Notes under the pieces: generated by a model
What the model was told of the DNA's origin: nothing
The model's database searches: none
Seen by the model: the letters and a program-made list of their open reading frames with translations, nothing else
Shown: positions 34,605 to 42,561 of the stretch, one piece after another
Layout: every line of letters begins with the position of its first letter
Numbering within the stretch: position 1 is the first letter of the stretch
Made by a program: the position numbers and the translations under genes
DNA from: Parvicella sp964387945
Lineage (GTDB): Bacteria; Bacteroidota; Bacteroidia; Flavobacteriales_D; Parvicellaceae
Direction of reading: 5' to 3'
DNA length: 64,000 nt
Assembly: GCA_964387945.1 (NCBI GenBank)
Contig: CAYLYX010000014.1
Coordinates: forward strand, 1-64,000

Positions 34605-37021
34605 GACTTAATGATTTTTTTAACGTACGTATCTCTAGTCCTACCCGCGATATGCAGAATATAAACTCCTTTTGGCAAATTTACAAAACTTAAGGAAACT
34701 TGTTTTGTCTCTGTTGAGGTAGTCTCACGAAAAATAAGTTGTCCTTGGATGGAATAAATATCTACAAAAGAGATAAAATCACTTGATTCTATGAACAGTT
34801 GGTCGGAGACTGGATTAGGAAAAATAACTACATTACTATTCATATTCTCTTCAATATCAGAATAGTCTACATCATATTGCGTGAGCGAATCACAATTGAA
34901 GCCTAAGTTTGATGTCCTATTAGAATCGTACGAATACAACGAATATGACATCCTTGAGTTATTTGTATCTGAGGGTAGCCAATGATTCAAACCTCCAGAT
35001 GGAGGGTACGTATCTTTGATGTGATAATAATAGGAGTGCAAAACCACCACTGAATCATTAAAGGAATCCAGAAAAATATGGGGTCTCGTCTTCAGACTGG
35101 TACAGTTAATGGTTGGAACAGGAACAGCAGTACTGTCGATCTGTCCAATATGCAACCCAAAACCTTCACTATCACTACTTCGGGTCCAAATACTAAGAAT
35201 GGTATCCGTAGGCGAACTCGTCCAAACTGAATGACCATAAGTGGTAGACACCTCATAAACGTCTGCAAGATAATTTCCTTGAGGGATTCCCAATGATTGG
35301 GACAATGGACCATAAGAAGTATATTGAGTACTCAAACAAACCAACTCGGCTGTTCCAATTTGTTGTACATTTTGATTTATGATCATACTGTCACTAGAAT
35401 GGAAAACCCGATATTTTGGCTTTTCTAATCCTTTTAGTGCTCCGAACGCATTCACCAACCCATGTCCAGTCCACTTGTCATAACCTACATTTGCCATGGG
35501 AGGAGCTGCATAAGTTTGTCCTTTGTCGGTTGCCGTTATTTCCAAAATATGTTCAACATCCTCGGGAGCTAGGTTATCATACGAATAGCAATCAGGCACA
35601 TTGTAAAAACTCAACATTAGCGCAACCACTCCAGTCACCTGTGGTGCTGCGGCTGAAGTCCCAGCAAACCCTCGATAAAGATTACTCTGAGAGTTTGACA
35701 AGAGTCCTTTTGCTTCTATTGTTCTCACCATTGTATCTGAATAAGGAGCAACTAAATCAAGTCCTCTTCCTATCAAAGGCATGTTTCCAGAATTATTTGT
35801 AGGTGCATTCACACTAGGGTTATAAACATGACCGTCTAATCCCGAGCCTCCCACTGAAATTACTCCCTCTTCAATGGAGAAGGTAGCGGGAAAGCTATGA
35901 GTAGTATCACCTGGTGTACCAGTATTACCCCTAGAAGCGACTATTGTCATTCCATTTCTATAAGCAAATTCGCCCGCTTCATAACAAAGCACGCAATTCG
36001 GGTCCACAACAAAATTATCTGACTCTGGATCCAGTCCCTTTTCTTCCTCACCACCTTTTGCAGCCACAGGAGCTCCCCATGAACAATTCAGAACATGTAA
36101 CCCAAATCCAAACCCATGTTGGTCATTATCATTTATCCAACTATCAAAACCTGTGTCAGCGCCACTGTCATAAGCAGCCTCAATAATAGAAACAGCTCCC
36201 CAATCAAGCACAGGATTTGAAGTAAGAGCTAATCCATACGTAGTAACACCAGGATGAGATGAATCTCCTGAAGCTATACCGGCAACACCTAAATTATTGT
36301 TTCTTTTTGCACCAATGACACCAGCACAGGCCGAACCATGCCCTTGTGCAATCAAGTCCTGATACCAATACTCTCCATTGAGATCAGCCTCATACCCATA
36401 GACAAACCCATAAAACATCTCCAAATCTATATGCGTGGTGTCAAATCCCGAATCGCTAATACCTACCTTTACAAAAGGCTTACCTGTTTCCAAGGTCCAT
36501 GCACTATCCACATTGATCATGCCATCAGGAAACGCTGCCGCATGTAAATTAGTTTGATCCACATACAGCGTGTCATTTGCACCATAATAATCTACCTTCC
36601 AATTATTATGAGCATATAAAATGTAGTCTTCATTACTCAATAACGTCATTACGTCCTCTAATGCAATAGACTCATCAAACTGAAGGTTAAGTACTGCCCA
36701 AAAGTGCGGAACATAGACCTTCCTCCCGGTACGACTGATGCTAACGGAGTCTGCAGTAGTAAACCTCGTCACCTTTCTGAAGGTGACATTTTCAAAATCA
36801 ATTCCTGCATCATTGGACACTAAACGTTGGTAGTACTTTGCATTCATTACCTCATAAAGGTAGCCATTTTTCACCTCAGAATCATCAATTAATTCAAGGT
36901 TTAAGGCCTCATCAGAGAACTTTACAATGAGTTCTCCTGGCACGACATAGGTTTCTTCAATTCTCTGGGTAAGCCCTTTAAAACCAGTAAATAATAACAG
37001 CAAAAACAGTATATTCTTCAT
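34601..37021 (-). CDS. S8 family serine peptidase (subtilase) with a T9SS sorting domain
   Basis: An 806-aa secreted subtilisin-like protease. A signal peptide (1-18) is followed by a prodomain-like region to about 150. The catalytic domain has Asp190 (GISDSGFDTTHID), His228 (GHGSACAGVIG), oxyanion Asn366 (SRGNTG) and Ser456 (GFAGTSAAAPQVTG). A beta-rich region follows, then a type A CTD from about 733 (VVIFPNPVSDQLFIES) to the end. All catalytic residues are present, so it should be active. It is first in an operon with two propeller-type T9SS proteins. It may process them or act on outside proteins; that is inference. Confidence 0.92.
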   Translation of the reverse strand: MKNILFLLLLFTGFKGLTQRIEETYVVPGELIVKFSDEALNLELIDDSEVKNGYLYEVMNAKYYQRLVSNDAGIDFENVTFRKVTRFTTADSVSISRTGRKVYVPHFWAVLNLQFDESIALEDVMTLLSNEDYILYAHNNWKVDYYGANDTLYVDQTNLHAAAFPDGMINVDSAWTLETGKPFVKVGISDSGFDTTHIDLEMFYGFVYGYEADLNGEYWYQDLIAQGHGSACAGVIGAKRNNNLGVAGIASGDSSHPGVTTYGLALTSNPVLDWGAVSIIEAAYDSGADTGFDSWINDNDQHGFGFGLHVLNCSWGAPVAAKGGEEEKGLDPESDNFVVDPNCVLCYEAGEFAYRNGMTIVASRGNTGTPGDTTHSFPATFSIEEGVISVGGSGLDGHVYNPSVNAPTNNSGNMPLIGRGLDLVAPYSDTMVRTIEAKGLLSNSQSNLYRGFAGTSAAAPQVTGVVALMLSFYNVPDCYSYDNLAPEDVEHILEITATDKGQTYAAPPMANVGYDKWTGHGLVNAFGALKGLEKPKYRVFHSSDSMIINQNVQQIGTAELVCLSTQYTSYGPLSQSLGIPQGNYLADVYEVSTTYGHSVWTSSPTDTILSIWTRSSDSEGFGLHIGQIDSTAVPVPTINCTSLKTRPHIFLDSFNDSVVVLHSYYYHIKDTYPPSGGLNHWLPSDTNNSRMSYSLYSYDSNRTSNLGFNCDSLTQYDVDYSDIEENMNSNVVIFPNPVSDQLFIESSDFISFVDIYSIQGQLIFRETTSTETKQVSLSFVNLPKGVYILHIAGRTRDTYVKKIIKS

Positions 37022-37155
37022 GTTTTTGTTGACAAGTTAGAGAATACATCTACGCGTTTTTGAACTTTTATACGAAAGTTTTACACCCTCCTAAACCCAG
37101 CGTGAATAATGGATTAAGACAATGGTATGAACCGATAGTTAGTTCGGTTAAATCC

Positions 37156-37833
37156 TTAATCCAACAACCTAGGTCTTCTTTCCCGAGTCCGTTTAATGGC
37201 TTGCTCCATACGCCATTCTTCGATCTTTTTGGTGTTGCCTGACAGTAAAATTTCAGGGACTTTCCAGCCCTTGTAATCCGCTGGACGGGTGTAAACAGGA
37301 GGTGCTAACAGATCGTCCTGAAAAGAATCAGTAAGTGCGGAGGTTTCATCGTTTAACACGCTTGGAATCAACCGAATTAGTGCGTCTGCGACAATTGCCG
37401 CTGCTAATTCTCCACCTGTCAACACGTAGTCTCCTACAGAAATTTCACGGGTTATAATATGCTCTCGAATCCTTTCGTCAATTCCTTTGTAATGGCCACA
37501 TAGAATGATGATGTTCTTATAGTTCACACTCATCTGGTTTGCCATTTTCTGGTTAAACAATTCACCATCAGGAGACATATAGATAATTTCATCATACGTT
37601 CTTTCGGACTTCAGTTTATCAATGCACCTCTCAATCGGTTCAATGAGCATTACCATTCCTGCTCCTCCACCAAAAGCATAATCGTCCAACTTATTGTGCT
37701 TGTCCAACGTATAATCTCGAAGATTATGCACCACTACTTCCGCAACACCGTTGTCTATCGCTCGTTTAAGAATGGAGTGAGAAAATGGTCCATCGAGAAG
37801 GTGTGGAACTGCTGATAAAATATCTATGCGCAT
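37156..37833 (-). CDS. trmD: tRNA (guanine-N1-)-methyltransferase TrmD
   Basis: A SPOUT methyltransferase that makes m1G37 in tRNA using SAM (225 aa, typical). MRIDILSAVPHLLDGPFSHS opens the protein and DDYAFGGGAGMVM follows. The knotted SAM site contains ILCGHYKGIDERIREH and SVGDYVLTGGELAAAIVADA, and YTRPADYKG carries the catalytic Asp. I start at the ATG at 37831-37833; an upstream TTG would add fourteen residues unlike TrmD. It lies 10 bp after truA. The order cmk-truA-trmD suggests a single transcript. Confidence 0.96.
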   Translation of the reverse strand: MRIDILSAVPHLLDGPFSHSILKRAIDNGVAEVVVHNLRDYTLDKHNKLDDYAFGGGAGMVMLIEPIERCIDKLKSERTYDEIIYMSPDGELFNQKMANQMSVNYKNIIILCGHYKGIDERIREHIITREISVGDYVLTGGELAAAIVADALIRLIPSVLNDETSALTDSFQDDLLAPPVYTRPADYKGWKVPEILLSGNTKKIEEWRMEQAIKRTRERRPRLLD

Positions 37834-37843
37834 GACGTTATTC

Positions 37844-38572
37844 TTAATATTCAACCTTTGACAAAAATAAACCATGCCCTGGAACAGACTTTCCAGCTCT
37901 ACCTCTATCCTTTGCCAAAATAACTTCTCTAAAACCTTCTAAACTTAGCTTGTATGTTCCAACTTCTAACATTGTTCCTACAACCGCTCTTACCATATTT
38001 CGCAAAAAACGATTGGCGCTGATCGTAAAAACAACCTTGCCATCTTCTACTTCCCAATGAGCTCCGAAAATGTTACAGTCATTCGTTTTGGTATCCGTGT
38101 TCACCTTGCTAAAGGAAGTAAAATCACGATGTTTTTTCAACTCCTCACAAGCCTTATTCATTACATCAATGTCCAACTCTTTGGTGTAATAGTACGCATG
38201 AAAACGATCGAACGGATCTTTATTAAAACTAATGTAGTAGTGATACGTTCTTGAAGTGGCCGAAAACCTAGCGTGCAAGTCGTTTGCTACCGGCTTAATC
38301 TGTTTTACCGCAATATCATCTGGAAGCATATGGTTCAACTTAAAACCAACCATTGCAGCATCAATCGCCTCTGCTGTCTCAAAATGAAAAAAGAACTGAG
38401 ACGCATGAACACCTGTATCTGTTCTTCCACACCCAGTAACATCCACTTTATTTTGTGGCAACAACTTAACCAGTTCTCTTTGAATCACTTCTTGAACGGT
38501 AATCGCATTTGGCTGAATCTGCCAACCGTGATAATGAGTTCCATCATACTGTATTTCTGCAAAGTAGCGCAT
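37844..38572 (-). CDS. truA: tRNA pseudouridine(38-40) synthase TruA
   Basis: Converts U38-U40 of many tRNA anticodon stems to pseudouridine (242 aa, normal). The N-terminal RYFAEIQYDGTHYHGWQIQP is typical, the catalytic Asp is in CGRTDTGVHA, and FSATSRTYHYYI and NRFLRNMVRAVVGTMLEVG complete the family signature. Clear ATG. It lies 5 bp downstream of cmk. Confidence 0.96.
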   Translation of the reverse strand: MRYFAEIQYDGTHYHGWQIQPNAITVQEVIQRELVKLLPQNKVDVTGCGRTDTGVHASQFFFHFETAEAIDAAMVGFKLNHMLPDDIAVKQIKPVANDLHARFSATSRTYHYYISFNKDPFDRFHAYYYTKELDIDVMNKACEELKKHRDFTSFSKVNTDTKTNDCNIFGAHWEVEDGKVVFTISANRFLRNMVRAVVGTMLEVGTYKLSLEGFREVILAKDRGRAGKSVPGHGLFLSKVEY

Positions 38573-38577
38573 GTTAA

Positions 38578-39279
38578 TTATCTTAACTTCAATAGCGTAT
38601 CGTTCACCAATCGCACTGCTGCATGAAGGGTTTCTTCCTTTGAAAGGTAAGAATTATTAATGTCAATGGCATCATCCGCTCGCTTTAACGGGCTCTCTGC
38701 TCGATGGCTGTCTTCGTAATCTCTTGTCTCTATGTTTTGCCTAACCTCTTCAACGGTAATCTGACTTCCCATTTCGATGAGTTCTTTGTATCGTCTTGCG
38801 GTTCGGACATCCATATTTGCCGTAATCCACAGTTTCAGTTCCGCATTCGGGAAAACAACTGTGCCTATATCACGTCCGTCCATTACAATTCCTTTATGCT
38901 TACCCAACGACTGCTGAAACTCTACCAACTTCACTCTTACCTCTTTGATTTTACTCACCGCACTTACAGCTCTGGCAACAGGCATTGTTCTGATTTCGCT
39001 TTCAATGTTTACACCATTCATATAGGTATCAGACTTTCCAGTTGTGCTATTATAGTTAAACGAAACGTTAATGTTCTCCAAACTTTCAATCAAAGCTTCT
39101 CGATCAACCTCTTTTCCCTCGTCTAAAATCCAATCGTTATTGAGAGCATATAGTGTAACGGCACGATACATGGCTCCAGAATCAATGTAAATGTACTTTA
39201 GTTCCTTCGCCAAAGCCTTTGCCAGCGTACTTTTACCACAGGCCGAATGACCATCTATTGCGATTATAATCTTTTGCAT
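38578..39279 (-). CDS. cmk: cytidylate kinase
   Basis: Phosphorylates CMP and dCMP (233 aa). The P-loop is IDGHSACGKSTLAKALA, followed by IYIDSGAMYRAVTLYA, MDGRDIGTVVFPNAELK and the lid segment TARRYKELIEMG. The ATG at 39277-39279 is only six bases beyond the T-run of a strong terminator, an unusual spacing. I see no promoter box between, so expression may depend on read-through from siaBC or on a promoter inside siaC. It is followed closely by truA and trmD. Confidence 0.95.
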   Translation of the reverse strand: MQKIIIAIDGHSACGKSTLAKALAKELKYIYIDSGAMYRAVTLYALNNDWILDEGKEVDREALIESLENINVSFNYNSTTGKSDTYMNGVNIESEIRTMPVARAVSAVSKIKEVRVKLVEFQQSLGKHKGIVMDGRDIGTVVFPNAELKLWITANMDVRTARRYKELIEMGSQITVEEVRQNIETRDYEDSHRAESPLKRADDAIDINNSYLSKEETLHAAVRLVNDTLLKLR

Positions 39280-39285
39280 TTGGAT

Positions 39286-39319
39286 AAAAAAAAGGCTGTC
39301 ACTAGTTACAGGGACAGCC
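39286..39319 (-). terminator. terminator or attenuator between siaC and cmk
   Basis: On the minus strand GGCTGTC and GACAGCC form a 7-bp stem around a 12-base loop, followed by eight T. It ends six bases before the cmk ATG, so it may act as an attenuator. Confidence 0.75.
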
Positions 39320-39340
39320 AGCTAATTACTTAAATAAAGA

Positions 39341-39715
39341 TTAAAGCTCTTCTACTTCGATCATTTTGAAAGGGATATCAATAATCGCTTGATAATCCTC
39401 TCCTGCCTCTAGCATATCCTCATCGTCCTCTTCGTAATACCAGTTAATCTTAACTTCTGTACCTCCTAATGTCTCTAACTTTTTGAATACATCAAGAATA
39501 CATTTAGATGAACTTGTATTAAAGTACTCCAACTGAATGTTCACTTCAGTCGTACCTTGAGGCGAGCTTCCGTAGTTACCAATCCAGTCAATCAATGGCT
39601 TGTAGAACTCAATTGAGTTCTCCGGAATTGATCTTCCTTTTAATAGCAACTCTCCGCTTGCTTTAAATTCCACCGTAGGTGTCTTAGCTGACCCTTCAAT
39701 TGTTAAGTTATCCAT
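39341..39715 (-). CDS. siaC: SiaC family regulatory phosphoprotein (DUF1987)
   Basis: A 124-aa protein of the SiaC/DUF1987 family. In Pseudomonas aeruginosa SiaC is phosphorylated by SiaB, dephosphorylated by SiaA, and when unphosphorylated activates the diguanylate cyclase SiaD. Here the family core is EGSAKTPTVEFKASGELLLKG and IPENSIEFYKPLIDWI; YFNTSSSKCILDVF holds the Thr/Ser cluster matching the phosphorylation site. The acidic loop YYEEDDEDMLEAGEDY is typical. It lies 3 bp after siaB. No SiaA or SiaD gene is nearby, so the output is unknown. Confidence 0.88.
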   Translation of the reverse strand: MDNLTIEGSAKTPTVEFKASGELLLKGRSIPENSIEFYKPLIDWIGNYGSSPQGTTEVNIQLEYFNTSSSKCILDVFKKLETLGGTEVKINWYYEEDDEDMLEAGEDYQAIIDIPFKMIEVEEL

Positions 39716-39718
39716 AAT

Positions 39719-40276
39719 TTATTTTTGTTCTATTTTGACAATTAGTGTAAAAAATGAGTATGTATCATCAACTTCTGTAAAGTCGAATTCTAATTTCTCT
39801 CCAGATTTCTTTGCGATATCAATGAAGCCCAAACCTCCACCACCTTTGGCACTCATCTCTCCATTGTTCAATACCGACTTGTAGTACTCTTTCAATTCTG
39901 CACGATCAAAACCATTGATCGTAGTAATTCTGTCTGTTAATTTATCTACGTTCTCCGACAACAAAAAATTTCCAGTCACCACATTATAATAACCTTCATT
40001 TCTTGCAATCATGAATACGGCAGATTTCATCTTTGCAACATCCTCTGGTGATCCTTCAATCTCAAAATCATCAATATGATGATATAAGTTCTGAAGACAT
40101 TCCACCAGAACATTAAATACTTTTCTTCTTGTTTTAAGAGACTCTTCCAAGTCCTCCATTTTTGATTCCATGATCTGGAGAACCGAGCTTAACAACTCAG
40201 ATGTGATGGCACCTTTGAACGAGAGAATAATGTTATTTCTCTCCATGTTTTTATACAATTCAAAAATGTCTACCAT
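39719..40276 (-). CDS. siaB: SiaB family protein kinase (DUF6272)
   Basis: A 185-aa GHKL-type protein of the SiaB family, which phosphorylates SiaC. It shows an opening LSFKGAITSELLSSVLQIME, an N-box-like helix VFNVLVECLQNLYHHID with the Glu and Asn expected to bind ATP-Mg, and KGGGGLGFIDIAKKSGEKL as the glycine-rich ATP lid. It is first in a two-gene unit with siaC. Signalling role follows from the family; target unknown. Confidence 0.87.
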   Translation of the reverse strand: MVDIFELYKNMERNNIILSFKGAITSELLSSVLQIMESKMEDLEESLKTRRKVFNVLVECLQNLYHHIDDFEIEGSPEDVAKMKSAVFMIARNEGYYNVVTGNFLLSENVDKLTDRITTINGFDRAELKEYYKSVLNNGEMSAKGGGGLGFIDIAKKSGEKLEFDFTEVDDTYSFFTLIVKIEQK

Positions 40277-40301
40277 CTATCTTTTATTCGTGCAGCTATT
40301 G

Positions 40302-40309
40302 CAAAGATA
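40302..40309 (-). promoter_or_regulatory. siaBC promoter, -7 box TATCTTTG
   Basis: The reverse strand reads TATCTTTG (TAnnTTTG) 25 bp before the siaB ATG. A TTTG lies 11 bp upstream, too near for a standard -33 element. Confidence 0.5.
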
Positions 40310-40411
40310 AAAGATTTGACCAAATATTAAATATTTGAGTTTTTTTTTTTCAAAATGCGAACAGAAATCTTCAGAATGCAATTTTACTTTAATCCAGATG
40401 TCTCGCAGGAA

Positions 40412-40966
40412 TCAGGCTTTGATCATCGATAGATACTTCACTAACTCATTGCAGTAATTCTCAAAATTCATTTGATTGTCACCGATCATAATGTCGAAAT
40501 AGGGTTCATTCTCCTCACTAAATCGTCCAACCTTTAGTTTAGCGTTGCTCTTCGCAATCAAGTACCTCAGCGGAACATTAAAATAGCTATTCATGTCTAC
40601 CAAAATATCAAACTTTTCTCCGAGGAAATTATCGATGTTTCCTCCTTTTGGTATTCCTGCCCAATTCAATTCTTTTTTGGTAAAAAACTCAAAATCAACT
40701 TTTGCTTGCAAGAAATCAGGACTTTCTTTTGCATTATCCCAATACCCCATCATAAAAACCTGTTTGGTTCCAAACTCACTTTTGATGTACTTCGCAAACT
40801 TCCTAATGTGATCGTATCCTTCTTTGGATTCAATTTTATAAACCAATCCGATAGATCCTGCATCGGCAATATTGCACACTTTGGCAACTCTTTTCTGATC
40901 TGCTGCCAACTGCTTTCTGAGGACCCTTTTTCCTGCCTGTATCCAAATGGAATCTATCACTTTCAT
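40412..40966 (-). CDS. DUF6913-like conserved protein
   Basis: A 184-aa cytoplasmic protein. An N-terminal basic helix (WIQAGKRVLRKQLAADQKR) precedes an alpha/beta fold with IGLVYKIESKEGYDHIR, VFMMGYWDNAKESPDF, FDILVDMNSYFNVPLRYLIA and a final FENYCNELVKYLSMIKA helix. This matches my memory of a Bacteroidota-restricted DUF6913 family, without known function. It starts 19 bp after the TIGR02757 gene on the same strand and the two are probably cotranscribed. Confidence 0.65.
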   Translation of the reverse strand: MKVIDSIWIQAGKRVLRKQLAADQKRVAKVCNIADAGSIGLVYKIESKEGYDHIRKFAKYIKSEFGTKQVFMMGYWDNAKESPDFLQAKVDFEFFTKKELNWAGIPKGGNIDNFLGEKFDILVDMNSYFNVPLRYLIAKSNAKLKVGRFSEENEPYFDIMIGDNQMNFENYCNELVKYLSMIKA

Positions 40967-40985
40967 CTAAGACAAATGTAGTTTT

Positions 40986-41789
40986 TTATTTCCAGCCTTC
41001 ATCAACGCCTAAACCAAATAATGCGAAATCATATTTAACAGGGTCGATCGGATCTAGCTGCCTTAAATGGCTATCCAGTTCTTCCACAGACTTCCAATCA
41101 TTGGCTTTTCGTGAAATCATTCCTAAACTCCTTCCTACATTACCAGTATGAACGTCTAATGGGCAAGATAACTTAGAACAGGGTACATTTTGCCACAGGC
41201 CAAAGTCTACTCCGGCATCAGAAGGTCTCACCATCCATCTTAGGTACATGCATAATCTTTTGGCAGAACTTCCCTTTCCGGGGTTAGCAACATGTTTTCG
41301 CGTTCTAAATCCAAGCTCTTGTCCTTCGAAAAAGAAGCGATGAAAACGTTCCAAGGCTCCTTTTAGGTTCTCCTCATCTTCTCGAGGAACGAATAAGGTT
41401 TCTAATTCTGTAGTAGCATATATATGCTGCAACCTGCTTATGAAGTATTTTAAATCGACTGCGTTGAAAGTCCTGTGCACAAAATGGTCAAAAATGGCTA
41501 AATCCGAAGATTCATGATTTCGAATAAAATCGTAAGGAGCATGATCCATCAACTCCATGATACGTGTAGCATTTTGTATGATCATATTTCTTCTTCCCCA
41601 CGAAATGGTTGAGGTTAGAAACCCAGCGACCTCAATGTCTTCTTTGCTAGAAAACTGATGCGGAATCTGGATAGGATCTTCATCTATAAACCCCGGACGA
41701 TTGAACTTCTCAACTTTTTCGTCAAGAAATTCTTTGAGCTCTTCAAATTTTAATGGACTTTTCAAAAAAAATGTTTCTCTTTGTGGCAT
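40986..41789 (-). CDS. TIGR02757 family conserved protein
   Basis: A 267-aa protein widely conserved in Bacteroidota. Signature segments are IQIPHQFSSKEDIEVAGFLT, ISWGRRNMIIQNATRIMELM, KRLCMYLRWMVRPSDAGVDF and PLDVHTGNVGRSLGMI. The last two resemble helix-hairpin-helix DNA-glycosylase folds, suggesting a nucleic-acid role, but no function is established to my knowledge. The ATG is clear and divergent from the beta-barrel gene 16 bp away. Confidence 0.85.
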   Translation of the reverse strand: MPQRETFFLKSPLKFEELKEFLDEKVEKFNRPGFIDEDPIQIPHQFSSKEDIEVAGFLTSTISWGRRNMIIQNATRIMELMDHAPYDFIRNHESSDLAIFDHFVHRTFNAVDLKYFISRLQHIYATTELETLFVPREDEENLKGALERFHRFFFEGQELGFRTRKHVANPGKGSSAKRLCMYLRWMVRPSDAGVDFGLWQNVPCSKLSCPLDVHTGNVGRSLGMISRKANDWKSVEELDSHLRQLDPIDPVKYDFALFGLGVDEGWK

Positions 41790-41805
41790 ACAAAACTAAC
41801 AAATA

Positions 41806-42561
41806 ATGAGAGGACTCGTTACACTTGGATTATTCTTATCGCTTTGCTTTGGAGCAAAAGCTCAGGAAGGAAATACTGTTCTAAACAGACCACTGAAGAA
41901 CATCAACTATATGTCTGTGAACGCGAGGTTGGGATATGGTATTGGCAAACCTAAAATGAACCTAGACAATAACTGGACTGTAAAAGCAAGTGTAATCTCC
42001 TACTTTGGTGTAGGCTATAATTTTGTGATCAAGAACAGTTGGGGATTTGATTTACAGATCAACGAAGAAATTGGCACATTTACCTATGGTAATGAAGGTC
42101 CTGAGTTTAAATCTGGATACTCTACAACGGGAGTTGAGATTGGTGTGAAAAAGACACTCTACAAAAAGAGTGACGACACTTTTTTTATCCGAGCGGCCTT
42201 TGGTTACAACTTTTTGGTCATTGCAAATGATAACAATGTTTCTTTGAACGCGGATGGCGAAGTCATTTACACCTACAACACAAGTGCAAACGCTGGAAAC
42301 ATGTATGTAATTCCTGAACTCGGGTATCAATTCCGTTTTCCTTCAGGCAATCATATTCTAGATTTCTCTGCTGGATACAAATACAGCCTTTCTAACGTGG
42401 CAACAGTAGACATGACGTTTTTGGATAGCGGAAACCTCAACGAACAAAACTCAAGTAACTTCACCGGACGGTTTATTGGTGCAAGTATCCGATACTCCTT
42501 TTTGTTCAAAGGTTTTGAGAAAAACGATCCAACCAAACGAACAATTCAAGATCACTTCTAA
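41806..42561 (+). CDS. outer-membrane beta-barrel protein
   Basis: A 251-aa protein with signal peptide (about 1-19, FGAKAQ). The remainder is a series of amphipathic strands ending in a typical barrel-terminal strand FIGASIRYSFLFKGF, then a short tail. It resembles small Bacteroidota outer-membrane beta-barrels of the OmpW/PorT-like type, with no more specific match by eye. Its end overlaps the convergent 680-aa gene by four bases. Confidence 0.65.
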   Translation: MRGLVTLGLFLSLCFGAKAQEGNTVLNRPLKNINYMSVNARLGYGIGKPKMNLDNNWTVKASVISYFGVGYNFVIKNSWGFDLQINEEIGTFTYGNEGPEFKSGYSTTGVEIGVKKTLYKKSDDTFFIRAAFGYNFLVIANDNNVSLNADGEVIYTYNTSANAGNMYVIPELGYQFRFPSGNHILDFSAGYKYSLSNVATVDMTFLDSGNLNEQNSSNFTGRFIGASIRYSFLFKGFEKNDPTKRTIQDHF

